DNA from: Symsagittifera roscoffensis
Taxonomy: Eukaryota; Xenacoelomorpha; Acoela; Convolutidae
Assembly (NCBI RefSeq): GCF_963678635.1
Contig: NC_087066.1
Location: forward strand, 47,529,129 to 47,593,128
Length of the DNA stretch: 64,000 nt
Direction of reading: 5' to 3'
In this document: positions 20,501 through 31,797 of the stretch, piece after piece
Position numbering within the stretch: position 1 is the first letter of the stretch
Layout of the letters: each line of letters opens with the position of its first letter
Notes under the pieces: generated by a model
What the model saw: the letters and a program-made list of their open reading frames with translations, nothing else
The model's database searches: none
What the model was told of the DNA's origin: nothing
Program-made: the position numbers and the translations under genes

Positions 20501-22194
20501 TAAAAAACCATAGACACTAGCCAAAAGCAAAGCAGTGTACATGGCCAATCGAAGATTTGAAAAGAGTAATGAACGTAATAAAACATAAAAAACACTGACT
20601 TTCATGACAAAATCTCATAGAAAAAAACAAATGCTCTTTAATTTCGTTGAAATTCTATAACGATCTATTTGGCGCTTTTTTGACAATAAGAACCCAACTT
20701 GAGAAAACCTGATCAATAGGTACGTCTCTTGTTCCGCTGGGAAACTTTAAAATTCCACTTTCGAAAACAGAAATTCTTCACGTTTTTACGCGCTATTTCT
20801 ACGTTCGTTTTTGAAGAATGCACTTTACGTCACTTCCAGCAGATGAATTTCAATTGAAATCAAAAAGTGCAATTTGCTTAAATGCGTCAACATTTTTAGA
20901 CTTTTTTCTGAAAAAAAAATCAGCAAAACTTTTATAAGAGTCTTCACTGTGTTCACAATTCTGAAGCAGATGCTACAACACTTCCAATGCTAGAGATCTC
21001 GGTTACAGCACTAGTACCAGCTAATCAGTGAACACTTTTAACGATATCGTTTATTTGCAAGTAATCTTGGAAAGAAGTAAGTTCGTACTAATACACACAG
21101 CACTCACACTCGCAAATTAAAAGAGCGGTAACAAAGTCGAAAAATATACGCAGAAGTCCGTTGAACAAAACATATGCTCTCATGAAAAACTCATGAAAAG
21201 TATGAAAGATTTTGAATTTCAAAGTTATGTTTGGTGGTCCCACCTGCAAACACAAACACAGCAAAACAACTAAACAATCATTGAAAAAAATCGAGGTTTC
21301 AAAATTGGAGATGAAAGTAACAAACTCCAATACAAATGAAATTAAAGTAACAAATACAAAAAAAGGCAATTGACAAAAGATGAATGATAAACTAAGGCAG
21401 TGAAAGTAAAATTAAAAGTTTTAATATTGAGACTTGTTGCCAGTGAACATTACTCAGATTGATAACAGGTCTAACTGTTGTGCTGTGAGTAGTGAGAAAT
21501 TTCAAGAACCGCATCGCACAGTTTTGTTTTCTTCAGGTTGAACGTCTACAGTTTATGTCAACGGCTTAATTTCTACAGCAACAACACTAAATCATTGGGT
21601 TTAGGGTTATCTGCATTAAGTAATTTTTAAAACTTTTACGCTTTATTTTTATTGTGGACTTTATTTCGGAAATCTGTTTGAAAACTGTTGAGCAATCTGT
21701 TGGCAGGTTCTCCATGTCTTGCTGAAGGAACCAGACACAGCAATTTATGGCAAAAGATTTTGAGAAGAATTTTGGTTCATCTAATGTAAGTACAATTTTG
21801 ATACCAAACATGATGAGCTACACTGAACTGAAGAGGTAAATTATTAGGTGCCATTCGAATAAAATGGCCTGAAAATGCATGTCATGAACGAATCTTAATT
21901 CGATCAGTTTTGGTGTGCGATAGGATGATTTTGACGATTAACGTGCTTATTCGACGAAGTGAACGAATTGGGAAGGGTCAGCTTGGACTGACAACTCGAT
22001 TGTTAAAAATTCATTAGGGAATAAAGACACGTAACGGTTTGATTTTTCGCGACAACTGAAAACCTCGAAAATCAGACAGAAAGATTTTCTTGGATACAAC
22101 AGAGATATGCGACCAATATAGAAGAAGATTGATTATTTCGCACACAATATCGATTTAATCTCACAAACAAGAAAAAACTTCAAACTCCAAAATT

Positions 22195-24720
22195 CAGCTG
22201 ATGACACTGTATTAGCAGAAGAATCAGATTATGTTTGGGACCCTGAATGGTCTCATCCACTAATCTTCAACATACCAACAGATATTTCAAGTCAAGCATT
22301 TAGCACAATTTCCATTAACAAAGGTTATATTAAGGTATATCCACTCACAACTGACGCAACACCATTAAACTATAATTCAATTCTACCCGATAGAACAGGA
22401 AATATTAGTTTAAACTCAACTCTCGAACAACAAGAAAACTTGAATGGAACCAGGAATCTCACACAACAAGATATCCAAACACCGTCACGTTTCGCAAATG
22501 AAGAAGTAGTTACAACAGTAATAACAACAACACAACAAAGCATTTCACCAATACATCCAAACCTTACAACTCTAAGACCTAAAAATCCAACCATACCACT
22601 GGTAAAATTACAATCTACGGTTAAACCCACCCTTGTCCCAAAATACTCACATATGAATTATCAACCGCTTAGACCAATGACGAAACCAATACAAAAACAA
22701 AGAACATTCCTTAGGAACAACTTTGCAGAATACAATTATATTTATGTAAATAGACCACAAACATCTAAACCTTCTCGTCCAAGTACTTAAAATCTTTTAT
22801 TGTCACAAAGACAAAACTTTCAACAACAGTTTCAGTAAATTTTCATGACTACCCACGAATTTCACAAGACCAAAGTGAAAATTATCCATTTTTTCAACAA
22901 AACAAAAACAATAAACAACAAAACCAAAATAAACACAAAACCCCTTATTATGCACCTAACTATTTATCATCAGATGATGATGACTACTATCAACCAGATG
23001 TTTTTGTACCATATACACAGGAATATCGACCAAATCTAGCATCTCAAAATACAAATTTTGACCCACAAAACTCAGATATTACACAAACTCACCAACCATT
23101 GCAAAGGCAAAACCCAGCTAGTACACAACCCTATCAAACAATACAGATACAAAACCCTGCCAGTACACATTCTTATTAACCAACACAAATGCAAAATGAA
23201 ATCCCACTACCATATTATTTACAGCAACATGAAATAACAAAAAGTCAACTTACAAATTTTTCACAAATACCAAATGCCACAGAATCATTACAAACGACTC
23301 TGAATCCATACCTAATGGGTGGATCGTCTATAACATCAAACAAACCATTGATGGTATTCACAGGCACAGACCATGAATATTCTGTAGAATATTATTTGAA
23401 TGCAGTCACAGCAAACTTAATTTTAAATATAGGACCTGAACCAGTAAATACACCACTTTACCAAAATTGAATACATAGACGCACAGCGTTAATACAAGCC
23501 AGACTTGATGGTGCAGCTCAAAAATGGTTTTAAGTTTTACCTATAGAAATAAAATCGGATTGGAAAAAATTCAGACATGAATTTTCAAAAATGTTTGATT
23601 CAGAAAGGATCGAACAACATCAAAGAGTTTTATGCAATGAAATTCGTGAACTACCAAATAAAACGATCAAACAACTAGCAGTAAGGAGCGAAACACTAGT
23701 CCGAAAAGCATACTCACTAAACACTCATGATTACAAAAACACAAAAATGACAGAAATTCTAATGATGACTCTAACACCCCAATTCGAAAAATAGCAATCA
23801 AAAAGAGAGCATCCTCAATTCGAGAACCAGATATAGATTTTTAGAAAACTAGTAGATAAACTAGAACAAGCAGAAATCACTATGAAATTAGAAGAAACAG
23901 AAAATTTCAAGTTACAATATGTTAATAATATTCAAACAACTACAACACAAATATATAATATACACAACTCAGATACAGAGTTATCCAAAAAAATCACGGA
24001 ATTTTTGAATATATATGAGAAAAATCCAATTTTAAAGGTAAACCATCATTCAAACAATGGTGTAACTATTGCCGAAGATACGGACATAGCATTGCTGAAT
24101 GCAGACAAAAACAGCAAGACAATCAAACTAAACCACAAAAGTACAAAGATTCAAACAAATCATTTTATCAATACATGAAAAAAGATGAAAACCTACCAAA
24201 CAAAAACATTCACAATAATAATAGCTCTGGAAAATTACTTCCAAATAGCTCAAATTATTCAAGAAATCAATCACCTTATAACTCTATTTACAGAGGAAGA
24301 TCACCAGACCAAAAAAATTCACGAAATTCCTCACAAAATAGATATAGTCGATCACACAGTTGAAATACTCAATATCGAAATAACTGTTCACAATCAAACT
24401 TAAATAGACCGAACTATTCCTTTGATACCAGTTCCAATTCACATTCTAGGAATAGACACTATTCAAATGATAGATCAAGAAACTAATCGTACAATAGACA
24501 CAGAAATTATTCCAATAATAGAAACAGAAGTTATTCAAATAATCGAAATCAACGATTAATAATCGATCACGAGGTTATTCAAGCAACAGATCAAATCAGC
24601 AAAGATCTAAGTATAACAATTATCAAAATAGATCACAAGAAAATTCACAAAATAGGAATTCAAACTACAACAATAGACAAATAACTACTCTCAATGACCT
24701 AATATAAAAAACACACATTA
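22195..24720 (+). pseudogene. Gypsy gag (copy C), broken
   Basis: N-terminal Thr/Gln/Pro-rich part (open 22,440-22,790); then a capsid-like part with VFTGTDHEYSVEYYLNAVTA near 23,350-23,400, a Trp-containing helix pair near 23,510-23,600, and open 23,591-23,794; then a zinc knuckle CNYCRRYGHSIAEC at 24,061-24,102 (C-x2-C-x4-H-x4-C, complete); then an Arg/Ser/Asn/Tyr-rich tail (24,180-24,700). Gag builds the particle and the knuckle binds RNA. Several stops (for example TGA at 23,468-23,470) and frameshifts break it. Confidence 0.75.
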
Positions 24721-25199
24721 TCCAGATTCTCAAAACAAATATAGAAGCAATACACCAAATTATCAGAGACAAATAAATCAAGTACAAACAACTGAAGAAA
24801 AAAATTCAGACCCCCTGGTATTGATAACACAGAAACTACTGAATTACAATTAAATCACATTAATTGTGAATCTACAGACAGTGAAAGTGATACAGAAAAC
24901 ACAACTTTAGTCAACCTGATAAAAATTGAAAATGAGTATGAAAATGTTACATACGAACAATTTTTTCATTCACATATTTTTGAAAATCACTTGGAATTAC
25001 TTTTAGATTATCACACTAGACCTGGAAGTAGTAACATACCAATCGAACAAATAGTAAATGAAGTAGCGACATTAGACGAACCTGAAAGAGAACAAGTACC
25101 ACGTTCTAGTACAAATCAAATTTAACCAAAAAATATCAAAAGAACCACCAAAAGAAAAAATTTGGACAATCCCCTTTCTTTTAGAAAATCCAAAAAGTA

Positions 25200-25720
25200 A
25201 AAATTTCAACCACCAGACCTTGAAGTAGATTTTTTAATAGACTCTGGAGCAGAATCGAATTTCATAAATATTCCATTTTGGAATGAAATCAAAACTCTAC
25301 AACCAAAACTAACATCTTTAAAAACAGCCAGTCGACTAGCAACAGCACAAGGCTCAACCTGAACAAATTACGGAAAAAATCATCTTTTTCTCGTTCCCAC
25401 TAAAACAATGGAACAAAACAAACTTCTAAATAAACCATTTAAACAATCATTCCATATCACGGATAGAAAACATAATATTATTGAAATTCCATTCATCACA
25501 AAATACAAACTATCTAATAATATATTAGACAGCAAAATTAATATGAAAGATAATTATAGAAGAATGCAAAACACCGCTTTAACATTCTTCCAAAGAATGA
25601 ACAAACAACCACCATTCTTTTCAAAATTTTACCCCATCTCTAATAAAGAAATAAAACATCTTAAATCACTCTCAGGATGTATTTACGAACTTCCAATTAA
25701 ACAAGATCACTAATACGACC
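25200..25720 (+). pseudogene. Gypsy aspartic protease region
   Basis: The motif DFLIDSGAESNFI has the catalytic DSG at 25,240-25,248. About 40 codons later an in-frame stop follows; the frame reopens at 25,408-25,713 with IEIPFITKYKLSNN, which fits the flap and C-terminal part of a retroviral-type protease. Acts by cutting Gag-Pol. The active site is intact while the chain is broken. Confidence 0.65.
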
Positions 25721-26088
25721 AAAATCAAAACAGACAACATTTCTATTTGTCTGACTTTGAATTAAGACCAATTCACAAATTTTTTAGAGTAACAATTTCA
25801 TCAATAAAATACATGAAAAACTCAAACTACGATATTATTTCTCTATATGTAAATAAAAGTTCACCATACAAAATCACCCTACCTTTAGGACTCCTAGGAT
25901 ACTGTGAAAGCAATGCAACAACTTCCCCCACAAAAAAGTAGCATACAGAGTAAATAATATATTACAACTAAAAAATATATGTCAATCATTAATTCTCGAT
26001 GAAGCATTATCAATAAATAATATAATAAGCAAGGAAAAAACTCAAAACATTCAAAAAATCACACTATGCAGAACAACAACAAAAATTC

Positions 26089-26950
26089 TTGACAATGTTT
26101 AGTTTTCAACACTCTCAAATAACACAACATGAATTTGAAAAATTAGCCGATATACTGTTAAGATTTCCAAAAGCTTATGCAACATCTAAATTTGACGTTG
26201 GAAAAATAAATTTACCATTACATTTACCCTTGAAACCTGACGCAATTTTCAAAAAACAAAGAGCAAGCAAAATACCAATTCACTTACATGACAAATTTAA
26301 TAGATTACTTGATATTCTAGAACAATACGAAATCATATCTCAACAAAGAACAAAAACCAAAAGGAAACACCTCTATTAACCCTGTTATTATTCTCGCCAA
26401 AGGAGAATCACTGAAACTAGTTCTAGACGCTAGATATCTCAATTCACTCATTGATGAATATAAATGTAATTGGCCAATAGAACCAATTCAAGTAATTTTA
26501 ACAAAAATAAACAGTAAATACTTCACAACCGCAGACATGAATAGTGCATATAACCAAATGCCACTAGATGAACAATCACGACGATTAACACAATTTGTTA
26601 TTGGAAACCAACAATACGAATTTAATAGATTTTTCTATGGCATATCCATAGGACCAGCAGCTTTCTCAGCTTTCATGAGTAAAATTTTTCGACCACTCAT
26701 ACTCAATAAAAATGCAATCACATACTTACACGATGTCTCTATGCAATCACAGACAAAAGATGGAATGTTCATAGTTCTAGAAAACTATCATTAAATTTTA
26801 CAGAACGAAAACATGAAAACAGCCCCAGATAAATCACATTTTTCTAATCACGCGTAAAATTTCTTGGACACATCATAAGAAAAGACACCATAACTCCACT
26901 GAAATCACGGATTGATGCAATTCAAAAATTTTAAGCACCTACAAACAAAA
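26089..26950 (+). pseudogene. Gypsy reverse transcriptase, mutated catalytic box
   Basis: Open pieces 26,089-26,379 and 26,537-26,794. Visible motifs: PLHLPLKPDAIFKKQRASKI (entry to RT), LVLDARYLN near 26,418, motif A TTADMNSAYNQMPL near 26,528-26,570 with its aspartate, RFFYGISIGPAAFS, and the catalytic box as YLHD at 26,723-26,734, where CAC at 26,729-26,731 puts His in place of the first aspartate. Stops and frameshifts separate the pieces. Polymerase activity is not expected. Confidence 0.75.
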
Positions 26951-27797
26951 TGAAAATCCAAGAATTTCTTGGAATGTTAAATTTCTTAAGTAAATACGTC
27001 TATAAAATGCAATTATATTTAAGACCCTTCTATAGCATTCTTAGACAACAAAACAATTTTGAATGGACAACAGAACATCAAACACGATTTGAAGAAATCA
27101 AAAATCTTCTCACCGAACAAATTTCAAACACAATCCCAGATCCTAATCAACCAATTTATGCAATGTGCGACGCTTCAAATTTTGGCATTGGTGCAGCATT
27201 ATTACAATCCCACAATGGAACAAATAAAATGAATCTTATATGAACGAATTCTCGCTTAATTACACCAGCTGAATTACAATATCTACTCTTATGAGAGAAA
27301 GCACAGCTATCATACACACTCTAGCAGAATATGAATTTTCGATACTTGGATCAAAACATCCAACAGTTTTAATTACAAACCATAAACCTATCATATTTCT
27401 TTTTACACAAACGTCAAACCCAAACCATAGAGTTTATAGATTTCAACTAATCCCAATGAAAATTCTAAACTTACACATAGTATGGACAGCAGGAAAAATA
27501 CTTGCACTACCGGACTCTCTTAGTAGAAATAGACCATCTGAACTACTCACAAGAAAAACAACAGTTGAAATACCGCAAAATATAAAATTCTATCTCGCTA
27601 AAGATGAAACTTCACCACGATTAGAATGTAAATATGTAGTAAAAACTGACATAAAACAATCACAAATAAATAACCTACAACATTTTCCACTCTATTCAGA
27701 TTATCAAAACAACCATTCTAAAGTTGATTTATTAGGAACACCTACATTCAAGCCAATCCCATTTTCACAATGGATCAAAAATAATACTCAACAATAA
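26950..27797 (+). pseudogene. Gypsy RT connection and RNase H
   Basis: 26,950-27,243: IQEFLGMLNFLSKYV (thumb/connection) and MCDASNFGIGAALL with the first RNase H aspartate. 27,291-27,797: ALAEYEFSILGSKH-like segment, then a HKPI motif where family members have DHKP, here read NHKP, and ALPDSLSRN near the end with the last acidic residue. RNase H removes the RNA strand of the hybrid. The region is split by a TGA at 27,241-27,243 and a frameshift. Confidence 0.7.
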
Positions 27798-28199
27798 AAG
27801 AATTGAACAACAACCACATAAAAAGGACCCATTCCCTTTAATAGAAAAAGAAAACCTAACAGAACCAATAAATTCATCAGGACCATTGCCAAGCGATTCA
27901 AAACACACGATAAATCAAGTTTTTAATCTACATGACCCACTTGACACCATAACCCTATCAGAAATAGAAGTAGAAAACATTTTCCTACCAATAACAGAAA
28001 AAATTACGGTAGAATTATTACAGAAATACCAAAACCTTGATCCCGTCATAAAACAGCTCAAATCATAGCACAAATACAAAACTAAGCCAATCAAAGCTGA
28101 CACTACAATCTTAGGAAACAAAACACTCCTCAGATACTTCAGAAAATTCAATAACACTACTATAAATGAAAACAAAGACATTTTAGAATATCAAACACC

Positions 28200-29330
28200 T
28201 GATTTTGAAGTACCATGTCTCCCTTTAAGTATGATGTTAATAGCATTCAATACTTCCCATACCTTACACACTAAAGGCCATTCAAGATCAGAAAAAACAT
28301 TTTCTAACTTTATCCAAAATTTTTAATTCCCCAATTCACCAGTTTGGATCAGAGTATTATGACACGATTGTATAATATGCCAAATAAATAAACCCTACCC
28401 AAATCAAAAACAAATCGCAGAAAAACAAGATTTTAAAGGACAAAGTCTATTTTTTAATCAAAGAATATCATTTGACAAAAAAGGACAAATTTCACCATCC
28501 TCAGAAGGAAACTCATATATAATGGTAATTGCTGATGCATGTACACACTATGTAGCACTAAACCCAGTACCCCATTGTAATGCTTACTTTGCATATACAA
28601 CACTCTACGAACACTGGAAGCTAAATTCGGATTACCCGAAACACTAGTCACAGACAATGGCACTGAATTTAAAAATAATGAAATTATCACATTATGCCAC
28701 TTATATAAAATTAAACACAAACCACGTACATCTCATGCACCATGGACAAATGGATTAGTCGAAGTTATGAACCGTTCAGTACAAGATTACCTCAGATTTA
28801 TCATTAATGGAAATGATACACGATACACTGAATGGTCAACAGATGTAAAGTTATTTCCCTTATCATATAGTACAAATTACAACAACACTAGGAATGTCAC
28901 CATATGAAATCGTTTTTAACCAAAAACCACGTAAACCAATAATGTTTACAGCAAACGCCCATAAAAATGCACAAGGTTATTGTCAACCAAGCAAAGATTC
29001 AATTGGTTATAATTTACCACTTCATACCCATGACGAAGACCACTTTCATCATCCACAAATTTTAAAATTAGCTTCTGGTACACACACCGAATGGATTTTA
29101 AATAGAGATAAAAAACCCAAAGAAATTTACCAAAAAATAACAAAAAAATTGTTACAAAGGCAAAATATAAATAATCAAATCAATTCACGCTTTAAACCAG
29201 CAACAGATTTAAATATCGGAATATTTATTTTAATTCCCAATTTTACGACGCAGAAAGGAATTTCAAAAAAACTACAACCACTCCGAAAAAGGACCATATC
29301 AAATAATTGACAAACCTACTGATGTCACAC
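28200..29330 (+). pseudogene. Gypsy integrase
   Basis: A zinc-binding-like segment (CIICQINKP near 28,373-28,400), first catalytic Asp in SFDKKGQISP (GAC 28,474-28,476), second in TDNGTEF (GAC 28,653-28,655), Glu in GLVEVMNRS (28,761-28,763): the D,D,E triad can be found though frames shift between them. C-terminal part open at 28,894-29,310 (MSPYEIVFNQKPRKP). Inserts cDNA into the genome. Frameshift near 28,620 and stop at 28,322-28,330 break it. Confidence 0.75.
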
Positions 29331-29690
29331 AAATAAAAAAGAAGTTGTTCAACTTCGAAACAACCTATTACCGTATAACCCTAAAGAATACGCACTCCGT
29401 GAATTAACACAATTATATTCTTTCACAGGTTTAAAAAATGTTCAGAAAAATTCAGAAAATGAATTGAATCAACACACTGATGAACAAATGAATTCAAAAA
29501 CAGACCAACAAAAAGAATTAATTCACCAAACATCCCCTTAACAAAAAACACAAACATCTCAAAAAGAAAGAAAAAAAAGAAAAATGACAGAAAAAATCCT
29601 ACCACAGGATCAGAAAGAGAAATCTTAACATAGAGAGTCATCACGACTTAGAAGTCAGCCACGAAAAAACTATTAAACTTTTATTCCACA
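29330..29690 (+). pseudogene. Pol C-terminal tail
   Basis: Lys/Glu/Gln-rich sequence ending in SRLRSQPRKNY near 29,640-29,672, a basic motif commonly placed at the end of gypsy Pol. A stop precedes it by a few codons. Confidence 0.5.
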
Positions 29691-30840
29691 ATCTAAAATA
29701 TTGAAGAAAGTTGAATTTAAAAAATACCTTTCATTTTCGTTTTTCATTATTTTCTTTTTATTTATTTTGAACACACACATTTTCAAAATAACATGCTGAA
29801 AAATACTCGAATAGATTTAGTTCAAAATCAACCGATAAAAATCATCCCGAATCACCACTTTGTTTTTAGCGACACGACTTTATTAGCCGACACATATTCA
29901 CCTCTAAGCATAACTATAACTATAACTTCAAGATCTACAGGTCAAAAATAAGCAAACCGCTCCAAAATGACAATTAAAATAAATACAACCTCAGTATACA
30001 ACCCTCCCCTATCAAGTAGTACAAAGATCAACAATATTTTCCCAACTTAGCACTCAAAAACCCTCCAAGCAAAAATATTAAAATATTAAATATCAGTTAG
30101 CCTAAAGTACGAATGATTCATGGACAGCCCCAATTATTACATAAATAAAAACGAAAGAAAGAAGATCTCCCCGACCCCTCAAAATAACCCCTCAACAACA
30201 ATTTACAAAATCCAACCCACTTGTCAAAAAACAATAAAAGAATTTGACCACACTCGAATTTAACCCCAAAAAAATAAAAAAGATTCGACAAACCAAATAT
30301 TTTCTCAAATGCTTTTTTCAACAACAGTCACCAAATTCAAACAAATTTTTTCAAATTTTTTCATAAAATTTTCATACCTCTTCAAATTTTTGATAATATT
30401 TTTCACTGAGTTCATAGAAATTTTAATAATTCTTTTCATAATCTTTTGCTACCTTTATTAAATTTTCTTTTCACTCTTTGAAGTATATACATTCCTTTCC
30501 ACAACTCTTGATAATCTCCTCAGGTACCATAATTTAATAACTATTTAAATGTTTCCCAATCTATAGAGTTGAACCGATGTTTTTCTACTATTCGCAATGA
30601 CAATATGTAAATGTATAAAAAATCAATCATCACATTCACATTAGCTACCATCCTTTTATTTCTTTTTATTGAAGAATATTTGAATAAACATACATTTTCA
30701 TCATAAAAATCTCCACTCATAGAAACTTTTCAAAATTGCTAATCAACAACCCCACACCAGTCCCTACCAATAACATCCCAAGAAAACCTAACAACACCCA
30801 CAAGTACCCAAACTCCCCAATCATCTACACGCATTTCTTT
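29690..30840 (+). other. Non-coding spacer between pol and downstream ORFs
   Basis: AT-rich, C-rich on this strand in parts, with stops in all frames. It might hold splice sites or a promoter for the downstream ORFs, but none can be supported. Confidence 0.5.
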
Positions 30841-31731
30841 CCAAGACAACCCATATACTTTTGAAGAAAGACACGCACGATTATCTGAACCATTAGAACC
30901 AGTTGTTCGCTAAGCACTTTGTAGCGAACCGCAATATGAATTAACATATAACATCTACCCACATCTACAACAAGATCTTAACAGAGTCAGACACATCAGC
31001 CAAAACCAAAACACACTTGAAATAAATAGACAAATCATACATCCAAGACGAAATAGAAATTTTCAAACTCCCAGAGTTCAATTAAATCCCTTAGACTTTT
31101 CTAGTAGCACGCTACCAGATACACCTCCAACTGCTTTACAACAAAGCACTTCAAATATTCCATCAGATTACTTAGGTTCAACCCTTACATCAGAACAAAT
31201 TCGAGGAAACCCTTTTAATCCCTCAACAACCACAGAACGTCTTCTGTATTGGGTAACTCAAAAACCCCTCATGGTGAAAAAAACTTAGTAAATAACCCAA
31301 TTGACATTTCATTCGATATAACACTATCAACATTACCCGAAACACTTTCCCTTCCTTCAACACCTTCTTTAAGTCAAATATCACCATCAACTTTTCCTCT
31401 AAATTTCCCTACAAATCTTGATTCACGATATCAAGAACAATCATCTCATAATATACCACTACGATTAGATTGGAATACATTCGTAGCAACCCCACCATTG
31501 TTTGGTCAACATCAAGACAGTAGTAGACTACACAACTGGGCACTAAATAGATTACAATATCGACACGATATCCACAAAGATATAAAAGAACATAACATCC
31601 AAATACTACAACAAAGCAGTCTCACACTAAAATTCGAACTTACCAAAAGACTTAATAACATTGTTCAACACGCATTTCCATTAGACCCTCCTATTATAAC
31701 AGCTCAATTTTTACCTTCTGCAACAAAATAA
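30840..31731 (+). pseudogene. Pro/Ser/Thr-rich ORF between pol and env
   Basis: Two overlapping frames: an upstream one (about 30,840-31,270) with many Gln and Asn, and 31,249-31,731 rich in Ser/Thr/Pro (LSLPSTPSLSQISPSTFP) followed by a charged helical part (DSSRLHNWALNRLQYRHDIH). A frame change occurs near 31,240. It matches no gag or pol domain. It may be a separate ORF or the N-terminal part of an envelope precursor. Its function is not known. Confidence 0.45.
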
Positions 31732-31797
31732 CATATATACAAAAATTACAATCGGATACATAATTTTTTTCAATCCATACTCAGAACTATCATCGAC

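Larger units (their letters stand above)
19440..22190. repeat. Spacer block of the chimeric repeat, copy C
   Basis: Homologous to 13,700-16,360. It contains the minus-strand relic (about 19,720-20,000) and tRNA-like stretch (20,433-20,500). A 5' LTR and leader for the gypsy element should lie here if it were intact, but no sequence matching the 36-38 kb end was found. No gene. Confidence 0.65.
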
